A stretch of DNA of 64,000 nucleotides, from assembly GCF_042676385.1 (NCBI RefSeq), contig NZ_JBHTHA010000050.1, forward strand, positions 1 through 64,000, read 5' to 3'. The notes beneath the pieces are model-generated. The model was not told the DNA's origin. It ran no database searches and was given only the letters and a program-made list of their open reading frames with translations. This DNA is from Paenibacillus_E sp042676385. GTDB taxonomy: Bacteria; Bacillota; Bacilli; Paenibacillales; NBRC-103111. A program made the translations under genes and the position numbers. Shown piece by piece: positions 26,322-35,030 of this stretch (its first letter is position 1; each line of letters opens with the position of its first letter).

Positions 26322-26348
26322 ATATTACTTTGTCTGTAAAGGTAATAT
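26322..26348. promoter_or_regulatory. PadR operator candidate
   Basis: ATATTAC (26322-26328) and GTAATAT (26342-26348) are perfect inverted arms, with CTTT/AAAG continuing the symmetry inside. It lies 31 bp ahead of the PadR start codon. PadR proteins typically bind ATGT- or TTAC-type palindromes of this size in their own promoters. Confidence 0.65.
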
Positions 26349-26458
26349 TTTAATTATATTACACTGTCTAAAATAATTTGTGCATCCATGAGAAAAACGT
26401 CTATCGACGTACTTTCGAAGATGATCGACCGCGTTTAGCGGAAGTTTTTATCGCCAAT

Positions 26459-26508
26459 AGGAAAGTTGGTTAATCGCTTTAGCACTTTAACGAAGTTAAA
26501 CTTTCCTA
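26459..26508. repeat. Long inverted repeat in PadR upstream region
   Basis: AGGAAAGTT pairs with AACTTTCCT at the ends of a 50-bp segment whose interior is also partly self-complementary. Function unknown. Confidence 0.35.
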
Positions 26509-26519
26509 TGTGGTAACAA

Positions 26520-26541
26520 AAAAACCGCGCAGAACGCGAGT
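26520..26541 (-). terminator. Short hairpin after VOC gene
   Basis: A CGCG/CGCG stem is followed on the minus strand by seven T, close after the stop codon of the gene ending at 26558. The stem is short, so it may be weak. Confidence 0.5.
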
Positions 26542-26557
26542 TTCCTAAGGAGTATAA

Positions 26558-26905
26558 TTATTTCTCCCAAAGCTCGATCAATCGACCTTCAGGATCTTCA
26601 ATCCAAATAAACTTTCCAAATTCACTAATCTCTTTTTTCTTTGCAAGAGGTACACCAATGTGTTCAAGATGCTTAATAGTCTCGTTTAGATTATGCACTT
26701 GGAAATTTAACATCACTTGTTGTTCTGTTGGAAAATAACTGTCATTCTCGGTAAAGAAAGAAAAGATAGTCTCATTTCCTAATTGGGGTTTTATCATAGT
26801 CCCATTCCAATTTTCTATTTCAATTTTCAACACTTCACTGTACCATTTTTTTATAACTTCAAGATTCTTAGTTCTCCAAAATATTCCTCCAAAACCTTTT
26901 ATCAT
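26558..26905 (-). CDS. VOC superfamily protein (glyoxalase-like)
   Basis: A 115-aa protein with the GGIFWRTKNLEVIKKWYSEV opening and the FGKFIWIEDPEGRLIELWEK ending of VOC metalloproteins; the glutamate of IELWE fits the usual metal ligand. Function is unassigned (glyoxalase, antibiotic-binding or dioxygenase-like). CAGGAGT lies ahead of the ATG. Between it and the MFS gene a short frame ends KKALGEELLQREMDS, a possible C-terminal scrap of another gene. Confidence 0.85.
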   Translation of the reverse strand: MIKGFGGIFWRTKNLEVIKKWYSEVLKIEIENWNGTMIKPQLGNETIFSFFTENDSYFPTEQQVMLNFQVHNLNETIKHLEHIGVPLAKKKEISEFGKFIWIEDPEGRLIELWEK

Positions 26906-27020
26906 CGTATCTAACTCCTGTCTGTCATCAAATTTTTAGCTATCCATTTCACGCTGCAAGAGCTCCTCCCCGAGTGCCTTCTTACTTGGCTCAGCCTCCC
27001 CTCCCTTTTAAGGGATCACC

Positions 27021-28265
27021 TCATGCCTGCCCCTGCAGCCTCCGAACCAGCTTACCCTGCACGAACCACGCATACACAGTAAATCCCGCCAGCAGCGCTC
27101 CCGCCGTTAACAGGAATGGCAGGGAGTAATGATTCCCGGCCAAAATGTACCCCGCCCAATAAGACGCAATCGTGTTGCCGATACTGCGCGAAACCGTCCG
27201 CATCCCAGCGAAAACATTACGGTCTTCTTCGGCAACGGCGGACATGCATTCGCTGTCCATCAAGTTGTTCAACATCGTAAAGCCAGTGCCTCGAATCAGC
27301 AACAGTACGGCGAAGACGGACCCCGGCATGGTAAGCGCCATCAGCCCTACCACTACAATGTTATAGAGAAACAGGAGCACGAAGGACTTGCGGCTGCCCA
27401 TACGCTCCAATATGTACGGCACGAGAAGCGATCCGACAAAAAAGAACATACCTGAGAGCGCTAGAAGGCTGGAGATGCTGCTATCCTCCATCCCGAATCG
27501 AAATTTCAGGATGACGTTGAGGAACGGGCTCAACAGACCGAAGGTGAAGCCGGAATTAAAAATAAACAGCGCAAGCAGGAGCATGAAGGAATAGGCGTGC
27601 GCCTTCTTGGGCCGCTCCGAAGAAAGAACTGCGGAAGCACCCTTTTCCCCGGTTGCAGCAGCTTGGTCGTTGGCAGACGGGAGCAGCCAGCCCCTTAGAA
27701 TACCGGAGAACCCCAAACAGCCGCCTGCCACGAAAAAGGCGTATTGGTACAGCGTGCTGTGCCCCGGCAGCCACAACGGGAGATAGCCCCCCAACCATGT
27801 GCCGATGCCGGTGCATAAGGTAAAGATCGCAAACAGCAGCGAGTAGGCGCTGGTTTCTTCTTTTTTCGTGCGGCAATATTGAAAAAGCAGTTGGATTTCC
27901 GAATTCACGATGGCGGCAATGCTCAGTGACCAGATGAGCTGTGCCGTGGTAATCATCCCGACGCCGGTGCCGATGCCAAAGATAATCAACGCAAAAAAAG
28001 CCAACAGCATGCCGATGACGAGCATCGTTTTGCGGCCTATGTATTTGACGACGAAGCCTGCCGGCAGACTGGTCAGTCCCACGGTCAGCGCTCCCAGCGA
28101 GGTGATGCGCCCGATGTCCTCTTTGGAGAAGCCGAGGTCCAACAGATGTAAGTTCAAGATCAAATTGAAAATGCCGGCGCCGATGCCAAATAGGCTTTCG
28201 GTTGCGATAAATCGTTTGACGCCGGGGGATAAATCACGGAATAAATCGACCGTATACGACCACAT
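27021..28265 (-). CDS. Major facilitator superfamily transporter
   Basis: A 414-aa protein with about 12 membrane segments. The loop between segments 2 and 3 reads GFVVKYIGRKTMLVIG, the MFS G-x3-D/x-R-G/K-R-R motif. FNLILNLHLLDLGFSKEDIG near the start is common in uncharacterised Firmicute efflux permeases. It may export a drug or metabolite; no substrate can be named. AGGAAGGGAG precedes the ATG. It stands alone. Confidence 0.85.
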   Translation of the reverse strand: MWSYTVDLFRDLSPGVKRFIATESLFGIGAGIFNLILNLHLLDLGFSKEDIGRITSLGALTVGLTSLPAGFVVKYIGRKTMLVIGMLLAFFALIIFGIGTGVGMITTAQLIWSLSIAAIVNSEIQLLFQYCRTKKEETSAYSLLFAIFTLCTGIGTWLGGYLPLWLPGHSTLYQYAFFVAGGCLGFSGILRGWLLPSANDQAAATGEKGASAVLSSERPKKAHAYSFMLLLALFIFNSGFTFGLLSPFLNVILKFRFGMEDSSISSLLALSGMFFFVGSLLVPYILERMGSRKSFVLLFLYNIVVVGLMALTMPGSVFAVLLLIRGTGFTMLNNLMDSECMSAVAEEDRNVFAGMRTVSRSIGNTIASYWAGYILAGNHYSLPFLLTAGALLAGFTVYAWFVQGKLVRRLQGQA

Positions 28266-28490
28266 AGCTGCTCCCTTCCTCTTGCTGTATGCTCCTGTAA
28301 ATACTCCCTCAAAAGAACATCGACTTCCTATATTATACCAGAATCACCTAATGCTTCGTATATGAAAACCTTCTAATCGAAATCTACATCCCCCACGCAA
28401 TCCTGCCCGTTCGTTTAAAAATCGCCAAGGCTAACAACCGTCTTATTGTCTAATCATCTAGTATAGTTTCCTTCCATTTCCTGCTAAGGT

Positions 28491-28526
28491 AATTAGGCGT
28501 TCACCCAGTATAGTGAACGCCTAATT
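28491..28526. terminator. Strong hairpin, probable terminator
   Basis: AATTAGGCGTTCAC pairs perfectly with GTGAACGCCTAATT around an 8-nt loop. No nearby intact gene ends here, so it may be left over from a deleted gene. Confidence 0.65.
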
Positions 28527-28630
28527 CTTAACCGAGTTCCCTATGAGAAAAAGCTGCTCAATTTTCGAAGAATCAGTGCCACTAATTTGGCTGGCGTCTT
28601 AGGTGAAGCTGGTGACTTGAGTAGTCCGGT

Positions 28631-28835
28631 TTAATTTTGCAGCAATCGGGCCAAGTGAATCAAGAGCTTGGCTTGAGCTTCTGTCAGCGCTTTGCCGCTC
28701 TGTGCGGCGAGCTCATTCATATACGCTTGGATCTTACCTGCCTTTGGTGTTATTATTGCCGCGGGCTTCAGCAGCTTTGGCTGTGTCAAGCTTCGAGCCA
28801 AGCGAATCTTTTTGTTTTGTCTTATGGCTATTCGC
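28631..28835 (-). pseudogene. Possible C-terminal gene fragment, unknown family
   Basis: The minus-strand frame reads IQAYMNELAAQSGKALTEAQ then AKLLIHLARLLQN and a stop, a balanced helical sequence unlike a random frame. Upstream the frame runs antisense into the PxpA remnant, so the gene was probably cut at that junction. I do not recognise the family. Confidence 0.3.
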
Positions 28836-28921
28836 TTCGCAATCCGGCCTTCCGGCCATGTCGGTTCCCGCAGGCTTCGCCGGTCATCTCCCCGTAGGCT
28901 TCGAATTGGTCGGTAAGCCGT

Positions 28922-29251
28922 ATGATGCCGCTGATCACTTCTGCAAACATCGCCTGCGGCTTCCACGGTGGGGACCCTCGCGTCATGCGCGAGACGGTGG
29001 CCCTTGCCAAAAAGTACGGTGTTTGCGTAGGCGCCCACATCGAGCTGCCCGATCGTGGAGGCTTCGGCCGCAGGTATATGCAAATGTCGACGAATGAAGT
29101 ATACGATCTTTCGTTGTATCAGCTTGGTGCGCTCGATGCGTTCCTTCGTACGGAAGGAATGACTATGGCGCATGTGAAGCTTCACGGAGCCCTTTATATG
29201 ATGGCATCCGACGATGCGACGCTCTCCGACGCCTTCACTGAAGCCATATAA
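28922..29251 (+). pseudogene. LamB/YcsF (PxpA, 5-oxoprolinase subunit A) remnant
   Basis: The frame reads MPLITSANIACGFHGGDPRV, the conserved block near residue 25 of PxpA, and continues through VGAHIELPDRGGFGRRYM to HVKLHGALYMMA, the conserved middle of the protein, before stopping. The first 20 or so residues (the NCDMGE metal site) and the C-terminal half are missing, giving about 105 of 250 residues. No PxpB or PxpC gene is nearby, so the remnant cannot make 5-oxoprolinase. Confidence 0.85.
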
Positions 29252-29281
29252 CGACTTCCTACGAATCACCGTAAAAATTCA

Positions 29282-29318
29282 ATGCCCGAAAGCTCATAAA
29301 TAAATGGCTTTCGGGCAT
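29282..29318. terminator. Terminator after SLH protein gene
   Basis: ATGCCCGAAAGC pairs perfectly with GCTTTCGGGCAT. It lies 14 nt after the stop codon of the SLH protein gene. Confidence 0.75.
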
Positions 29319-29331
29319 GCTTTGGTACTAA

Positions 29332-32300
29332 CTATTTCTGAATGACGATCATAATAAGTTTTTTGCCATTTGCTGCGATAGCAGTCAACTGATAAGTAAC
29401 ATAGGCGGCTCCGTTACTGTCCTTTCTGGTTCCGTCAGTTGTTGCTGTTACATTGCCATACTGATTAATGCCTACGGTACCTCCACTAATATGATCTACG
29501 GAGAATTGAATACCAAACAGATTGTTATATTGCCTTACCGGCCCACCGCTTGCAAATCCATAAAGCTTATGTCCATAGTTATCATAAATATACATGAGAC
29601 TGAATGCGTTCAAACCTGAAAGGGAAGTCGTGGTTTTCTCGTTGTTAGCACCCATAAATACAGGTGCAACCGGATCGCTACGCACCATTACCGATGCTTT
29701 TGTTAAGACATCATTTCCAGTAATTGTTTTGTATACGACTGTAATGCTGGCAGTTCCCGCTTTTCCGCCAATGATATATGCTTTACCGCCTGGGCTATAA
29801 ACAGCTTGAACGACTGATGAATTGGAGGATACGACGGAACTAATCTGTTTGGGCAAGGCTACCTGATTGCCTGCTGCGTCAGTTGCATACAAATATACTT
29901 CTTGCCCCAAATTACTGGTAGGCTTCTGCATATCAGAGATCGATAATTTAAATTCTTCAAAAGGAAGCTTGTTGAAGTCGGGATCATCGTTCGGAATAAG
30001 AGCGTTATTCTCTATCGCATCCCCTGTCGCAAACAGGGAGTAATTCGGCATGTTCCAAGGTATAGTCGCTTTATAAGTTAAGCTTTCATTAGAAATGCTG
30101 TTTGCATCAATGATTGTAATGTCACGATTCATTGTATACACGACAGATTCGGAACCATTCGAATTTACTTTGATAAAATCCACTTTGAAACCGGAAGCTT
30201 TACTAGTTGCATTTGCAGATGTAGCTACACGGTAAACATTGCCTAACTCTCTGAATCCGGTATTCCCTGCATAACCGGAGTTTCCATTTACATAAGCAAA
30301 AGTATTGTACTCTTTCCCTGAAGTAATGTAAGGAACCAATGCATTAGGCGCTACAGCACTATCAAGATGCTTTGTGATCGCTACCGTGACTCCGTCCATA
30401 TTAATCGGAGTCAGTTTAAATTTGTAATAGACAACTCCAGTTACATTATTGATATCGGCTACATTCACCGGATTTCCCAATCCATCGGCAGCCAGGAAGG
30501 AGCCACTAGTGTCAAATTCCTTCCCGTATTGATCAACCGCTATGAACCTGAATTTTGTATAACCTCCGGCGACTATCTTCTGTGCAGGTACATAGCCGGC
30601 TAAAACGTCATATTTCAGATGATCCGGTACTCGTACGCTAGCAACTTTGAAAGATTTCGTCGTACTGCTGCTGACATTGGCCGAATTGATAAAGGCATTT
30701 ACCGTTACCATACTGCCGTTTAAGGCGGTAACCTGGGATAAACGAATAGAGCCCCTATGCGGTCCGTAACTCCATATCATGGCGCTGGATCCGGTCGAGT
30801 CATCGGAATTCAATACCGAAGCGCCGCTAACGCCAATCTTAATGCGGTTTACATTCACGTCACTGATCAGATCTTCGACACTTAATTTATTGCCGCTCGC
30901 GTCATAAGCAATGATAGGGATGTACACGTCCGCATCGCCGGCTGCAATGACGCCTCCGTCGGGTTCGCCGATCTCCACCTTCGCAGATATTGATTTAGAT
31001 CCAACCGAAATCTTGATGCCGGCGGCTGCGGCTTGGAGATAGACATTTGTCGTATATTCTCCCGCTTTATCAATATTTTCGTTAAGGTTCAGGCGAATTT
31101 CTGGGGTATCGGTGTTATCGTAATCCTGCAGCCCCGCTTTGAGATTCGACTCAAATGGCGAAACGACAATCTGCGCTTTCCCGGCTGTCGCGAGGTCATT
31201 ATTGCTTGTTGCACCAAGTATCGTCTGGATTGCTTTAAAACCGAGTTCATTTCCGTATTGATCGTAAACCTGTAGAGGTACTGTAGCGGTTTCGCCTTTT
31301 TGACTTAGACTGCTTCCATTTGTGTATTTGACATTTCCGGAGGACATTTTTGTAATGAATGGTGCGACACCTACAGTAAAGTTTTTGCTGGCGGAAAGGT
31401 GCGTGTCGTTAAAATAAATATGGATCGAAATGACAGACACGTTTGACATCGAAGCGCTTCCATTCGAATCTTTACTGCTGTCAAACGTCAATTTCAGCAA
31501 TCCGTCGTCTCTCCTGACGATTTGTGCAGTCTGGCCATTACTCAATATTACACTGTACAAACCAGCGGAAAAAGAAGCGTTTTCGCCATATTGATTCGTA
31601 GCCTTTACTAAAACGGAAGCGTTTTCAAATAATGAAATCGTATCGCCAGTATTGGCAAATTCAATTTTCTGCAGCTTTTCATCTTCGGCTGTAAACGTAC
31701 CTGTAGCCGTTTTAATGCCAGCAGCCTCAATACCCCCAAGTGTGACTTGGTATTCGCCCGCACGAAGTGCGCTATCCGTCAACGTCAAAGTGGCTGTTTT
31801 CTTGTCATCGGACCATGCTATTTTTGTTGCAGCGTCGATTGATCCTTTCTTTAATGTAAGAGTAGCTTTTGAGGTGTCTACTTCTCTGTCCAAATCGACA
31901 AGAACCGTTTTAACACCGATTGCTTTAACGGATGTAATAGAAACTGGACCAGGCTTATGTGCCTCAGCATATGCTTGTTGTCCCTCATAAGCGCCAAAAA
32001 CGAGATCTGCACGAGTAGCAAGTTTTGCTCCGTCGGTGTTTTCCGGTAACAGCTTGGCGGCAATTGCTTGCTTCACGGCGGATGTATACCAAGGACTTCC
32101 AGAAGTATCCACCTTGTTGCCGAGACCTTTGACAAGCGCTGTTGCCAATTGTCCGATTGTAATGTTGCCGCTGGGAACGAATGCAGGACCTGCAGCGGAA
32201 TCACTCACGCCTTCGATAAGACCTGCCTTTTTCGCAGCTTCGATGTAAGGAATCGCCCAACTGTTAGCCGCATCATCTGGGCTTACGTCATTGAAGCTGG

Positions 32301-32625
32301 AAGTCTTTACGCTCATATCTACTTTGATACCGTAGACCAGCGTCAATACTTTTGCGAATTGCGCCCTTGTCATCATTTGATCAATACCGAACGATTTGTC
32401 GGCAACGCCTTCGAACACACCTTTGGCCAGCATCGCATCGATTTTCGTTTTCAGGCCTACGTCAATATTGGCCAAATCTTGAAAATCTGCAGACGTTTTC
32501 GCCTCTTCCGATGCTGCACTCGTGCTTGCAGATTTGGACGCTGTCATATCCGCCATTGCGGTCGATGAAATCAACGAAAAGGCCAATGCCATCGAAGCAA
32601 CAGAGATGGAGCTTTTCTTCATCAT
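29332..32625 (-). CDS. SLH-domain surface protein with Ig-like repeats
   Basis: A 1097-aa secreted protein. A Sec signal peptide ends near STAMADM (about residue 26). Residues about 45-215 hold three S-layer homology domains (FQDLANIDVGLKTKIDAMLA, then MMTRAQFAKVLTLVYG; FNDVSPDDAANSWAIPYIEA; and a weaker third), which bind pyruvylated secondary wall polymer. The remaining 880 residues are Ser/Thr/Val-rich beta-sandwich material (VKAIGVKTVLVDLDREVD and later DQYG-type repeats) typical of S-layer and adhesin proteins. GGGGGTCG precedes the start. It is monocistronic. It may be a surface-layer or substrate-adhesion component; no catalytic module was seen. Confidence 0.85.
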   Translation of the reverse strand: MMKKSSISVASMALAFSLISSTAMADMTASKSASTSAASEEAKTSADFQDLANIDVGLKTKIDAMLAKGVFEGVADKSFGIDQMMTRAQFAKVLTLVYGIKVDMSVKTSSFNDVSPDDAANSWAIPYIEAAKKAGLIEGVSDSAAGPAFVPSGNITIGQLATALVKGLGNKVDTSGSPWYTSAVKQAIAAKLLPENTDGAKLATRADLVFGAYEGQQAYAEAHKPGPVSITSVKAIGVKTVLVDLDREVDTSKATLTLKKGSIDAATKIAWSDDKKTATLTLTDSALRAGEYQVTLGGIEAAGIKTATGTFTAEDEKLQKIEFANTGDTISLFENASVLVKATNQYGENASFSAGLYSVILSNGQTAQIVRRDDGLLKLTFDSSKDSNGSASMSNVSVISIHIYFNDTHLSASKNFTVGVAPFITKMSSGNVKYTNGSSLSQKGETATVPLQVYDQYGNELGFKAIQTILGATSNNDLATAGKAQIVVSPFESNLKAGLQDYDNTDTPEIRLNLNENIDKAGEYTTNVYLQAAAAGIKISVGSKSISAKVEIGEPDGGVIAAGDADVYIPIIAYDASGNKLSVEDLISDVNVNRIKIGVSGASVLNSDDSTGSSAMIWSYGPHRGSIRLSQVTALNGSMVTVNAFINSANVSSSTTKSFKVASVRVPDHLKYDVLAGYVPAQKIVAGGYTKFRFIAVDQYGKEFDTSGSFLAADGLGNPVNVADINNVTGVVYYKFKLTPINMDGVTVAITKHLDSAVAPNALVPYITSGKEYNTFAYVNGNSGYAGNTGFRELGNVYRVATSANATSKASGFKVDFIKVNSNGSESVVYTMNRDITIIDANSISNESLTYKATIPWNMPNYSLFATGDAIENNALIPNDDPDFNKLPFEEFKLSISDMQKPTSNLGQEVYLYATDAAGNQVALPKQISSVVSSNSSVVQAVYSPGGKAYIIGGKAGTASITVVYKTITGNDVLTKASVMVRSDPVAPVFMGANNEKTTTSLSGLNAFSLMYIYDNYGHKLYGFASGGPVRQYNNLFGIQFSVDHISGGTVGINQYGNVTATTDGTRKDSNGAAYVTYQLTAIAANGKKLIMIVIQK

Positions 32626-32735
32626 GCTTACGACCCCCTAATAATTGAACTACTTTTAGTCTAGCGAAAGCCATCGTCGTTTGTTATGTCAGGAACGAAA
32701 CTATATGTTAAATCAATAAATGGTGAAACGGTGAG

Positions 32736-32945
32736 CTAGTGAATTACCGCACTTTGAATACGCTTCCAAATTTGATAATTGTAATTTTTTTCCTGAAGCA
32801 TCGAGTAGATCAATTCAGAGGTTTTCCATGGAAAATGGTTTCCTGCCAATAAAAACCAATATAAATATGCTGCCCTTGCTCCGAAATAGGAGAATAAATA
32901 TAACTCAATTTGCACTTTCCCCTTTCCATTAAAGCTAATGATCAA
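32736..32945 (-). pseudogene. Unassigned open frame downstream of an orphan promoter
   Basis: From a TTG start with AGGAA 9 nt upstream the frame encodes about 69 aa with protein-like blocks YLFSYFGARAAYLYWFLLAG and SMLQEKNYNYQIWKRIQS. The frame stays open for another 17 codons upstream (NDSLQQLQINVQETYHL). No family is recognised. It lies 165 nt downstream of the leftward promoter at 33110 and may be the tail of a gene once driven by it, or an intact small gene. Confidence 0.35.
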
Positions 32946-33109
32946 GTGATATGTTTCCTGAACATTGATTTGTAACTGTTGAAGACTATCATTTAGTCTT
33001 TACATGACATTATTTATAGCTGTCCCCCCCCATTAGCCTTCATATGTGTGTAGCTGGATAAGATGCCTACATGTCCATCATCCCCACTACCGGACATATG
33101 ATTAGAGTT

Positions 33110-33175
33110 ATTATATGAAAACAGCTCTGTAGTCACTAACACTTTAACGACTTGTTAATAGTGTTTTGACGACTA
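33110..33175 (-). promoter_or_regulatory. Regulon-type promoter, orphan copy
   Basis: On the minus strand: two half-sites 22 bp apart (33167-33175 and 33145-33153), a GTTAG box at 33136-33140, exactly 20 nt, then TATAAT at 33110-33115, which is the best -10 of the six copies. It points left, where there is no intact gene for about 480 bp until the SLH protein gene. Confidence 0.7.
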
Positions 33176-33221
33176 TGTACTTTCCGCCAACGACGGAAAT
33201 TGCATTAGCCATTTTACTCGC

Positions 33222-33281
33222 TTGACAAGAAGCATTATCGAAGTTAAGATCGAGAAAAAAACATACACATGTATGTTTTTA
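33222..33281 (+). promoter_or_regulatory. Promoter and TetR-type operator of SDR gene
   Basis: TTGACA (33222-33227), 17 nt, TAAGAT (33245-33250), followed by the palindrome ACATACA-CA-TGTATGT (33261-33276) with A and T runs extending the symmetry. The operator covers the transcription start, fitting repression by the TetR-family protein encoded downstream. Confidence 0.75.
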
Positions 33282-33299
33282 TGCAAAAGGAGGATATTC

Positions 33300-34109
33300 A
33301 TGTCTGATTTCTCAAGCGTAAAAGGCAAAGTTGCAGTTGTCACTGGCGCTGCAGATGGCATAGGCAAAGCTATTGCTTTGTGTTATGCAGAAAATGGTGT
33401 AAAAGTCGTCGTATCGGATATTCATACTGAAAAAGGTTTGAAGGTAGTAGAAGAAATCCAATCCAATGGAGGAGAAGCGTCTTACTTTCAAACGGATGTA
33501 AGCATAGAAGAAGACGTGAAGGGACTGATCGACTTTGCGGTCGACACCTATGGCCGTTTAGACGGTATTGTGAATAATGCCGGTATCGGCGCTGACAATA
33601 GACCGACTCACGAATATACAACGGCCGAATTCGATAGGTTAACCTCTATTGACCTTAAAGGCGTATTTTTGGGGATGAAGTATGGGATTGAAGCGATTCT
33701 TAAGTCGAAGTCGCCTGGCGGATTCGTAATTAATATCGCTTCTATAGCCGGTTTAGCCGGGAACAGCTCTATGGGGATTTACACTTCGGCGAAACATGGT
33801 GTCGTGGGCTTGACCAAAAGCGCAGCGCTAGATTATGCGCCACATAACATAACGGTGAACGCGATTTGTCCGGGAACGTTTAGAACCTCGATTTGGGGAA
33901 ATGCGCCTGAGGAAGTCATTCAACAATACGCAAAAATGATCTCTCCGAACGGAAGACTCGGTGACCCCAAGGAGATCGGTTACCTTGCCTTATTCCTTGC
34001 TTCGGACATGGCTCGGTACATCAGCGGTTCTGCAATATCAGTTGACGCAGGCTCCATTGCCGGTAAGATTACTCCTTCCCAATGGGTACACCCGGAAATT
34101 TTGGATTAA
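33300..34109 (+). CDS. Short-chain dehydrogenase/reductase (SDR)
   Basis: A 269-aa classical SDR. VAVVTGAADGIGKAIALCYA holds the TGxxxGIG cofactor loop, NNAG is present, and the catalytic Ser-Tyr-Lys reads INIASIAGLAG with YTSAKHG. An aspartate at the end of the second strand (VVVSDIHTEKG) indicates preference for NAD over NADP. Start 33300 follows AAGGAGGA; an earlier TTG in frame is only the -35 box. The TetR gene 86 bp downstream probably controls it. The substrate, likely a sugar, polyol or hydroxy compound, is unknown. Confidence 0.88.
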   Translation: MSDFSSVKGKVAVVTGAADGIGKAIALCYAENGVKVVVSDIHTEKGLKVVEEIQSNGGEASYFQTDVSIEEDVKGLIDFAVDTYGRLDGIVNNAGIGADNRPTHEYTTAEFDRLTSIDLKGVFLGMKYGIEAILKSKSPGGFVINIASIAGLAGNSSMGIYTSAKHGVVGLTKSAALDYAPHNITVNAICPGTFRTSIWGNAPEEVIQQYAKMISPNGRLGDPKEIGYLALFLASDMARYISGSAISVDAGSIAGKITPSQWVHPEILD

Positions 34110-34195
34110 TTCAAATACCGATAACGAGAATAACTTCCATCATTGGAGGTTATTTTTCTTATTGTGCTATAATCCGAAATAGGAGTTGAAAGGTT

Positions 34196-34735
34196 ATGAT
34201 CACAACAAAAGATAGCATGTGTGGAGTAGCTATAGATCTGTTTATAGAGATTGGTTATGAAAATGTTAGTATCAATATGATTTGTAACAAGCTTAACGTA
34301 ACGCGCGGCTCTTTCTATCATCATTTCGATAGTAAGAATGATTTATTATTATATTGGTTTTCTTCCCAGGTGGAAAAGAATATCGTAGTTGATCTAAGTA
34401 TGGGGTCTCCAAAACAAATTCTTAAGAAACTTGCTTTGGATTACGCTAAGATCATTCATGAAGTCGGCAACGATTTTATGTATCATATTCTGATGGCGGA
34501 ATTTGAACTTGACGGGAAGCATTTTTATTCCTACTTTCATGCGGAAGGTCAGTCTATCGATTTAATCAATAAAGCCATCGAAAAGAATGAAATTCAATCT
34601 ACGAAATCTGCGAAACAATTATTCGATGCATATACGTCTGCTATGATTGGCGCGATTGTTACATGGAAATTCGACAATGGTCGATTTGATATCGTAAGCA
34701 AGATCGAATCCATCTTCGATGCGATTTACAGATAA
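34196..34735 (+). CDS. TetR/AcrR family regulator
   Basis: A 179-aa regulator. The N-terminal helix-turn-helix reads AIDLFIEIGYENVSINMICN then VTRGSFYHHFDSKNDLL, diagnostic of TetR proteins; the rest is the variable ligand domain. AGGAGTTG lies ahead of the ATG. It is co-directional with the SDR gene and is the likely repressor acting at the palindrome 33261-33276. Confidence 0.9.
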   Translation: MITTKDSMCGVAIDLFIEIGYENVSINMICNKLNVTRGSFYHHFDSKNDLLLYWFSSQVEKNIVVDLSMGSPKQILKKLALDYAKIIHEVGNDFMYHILMAEFELDGKHFYSYFHAEGQSIDLINKAIEKNEIQSTKSAKQLFDAYTSAMIGAIVTWKFDNGRFDIVSKIESIFDAIYR

Positions 34736-34772
34736 GTCACAGGAAACCAAATACGTGGCTGCAAAATCTAAA

Positions 34773-34804
34773 AAAGAGGGATTCGCTACCCCTCTTTCCT
34801 TTTT
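34773..34804 (+). terminator. Terminator after TetR gene
   Basis: AAAGAGGG pairs with CCCTCTTT, followed by a pyrimidine-rich CCTTTTT tail on the plus strand, 38 nt after the stop codon. Confidence 0.75.
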
Positions 34805-34815
34805 CCGCCAATCCG

Positions 34816-35030
34816 TCACCCCGCCACCAGCTCCGTCTCCGGATGCTCAAACTGACTAAGAATCGCCCTCGCGATTGTCAGCAACTGCTTCTGTCCTTGC
34901 GAAACATTGCTCGTTTCCTCATTCAGTTCCATCTTATACCCATCCGGCAACGTCCGGACAAAGTGATCGACTTGCGCTTCTCTAGCCGCTTCGATTACCG
35001 CTTCGTCGGACGCTTCCAGCCGACCAGCTC
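34816..35030 (-). pseudogene. ABC exporter ATP-binding domain fragment
   Basis: Immediately after the GH78 stop codon the minus strand is open in frame: GRLEASDEAVIEAAREAQVD, HFVRTLPDGYKMELNEETSN and VSQGQKQLLTIARAIL. This is the segment between the Q-loop and signature motif of LmrA/MsbA-type exporters (NIRYGRLDA..., then S-GQ-Q). Walker A, Walker B and all membrane segments are missing; the sequence leaves the family pattern after ARAIL. The fragment abuts the GH78 gene, so that gene's 3' end seems to sit at a rearrangement point. Confidence 0.85.

Larger units (their letters stand above)
28266..28921. other. Intergenic region with terminator and possible gene scrap
   Basis: Contains the strong hairpin at 28491 and a possible C-terminal fragment at 28631-28835 on the minus strand. 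No intact gene was recognised. Confidence 0.4.

Noticed and set aside
28631..29269. 212-aa minus-strand frame taken as one gene
   Set aside because: Its first two thirds are antisense to the PxpA remnant; only the last 65 codons look protein-like.
33222..33299. Longer start for the SDR at 33222
   Set aside because: The proposed start codon is the -35 box and the extension crosses the operator; ATG 33300 has AAGGAGGA in front.
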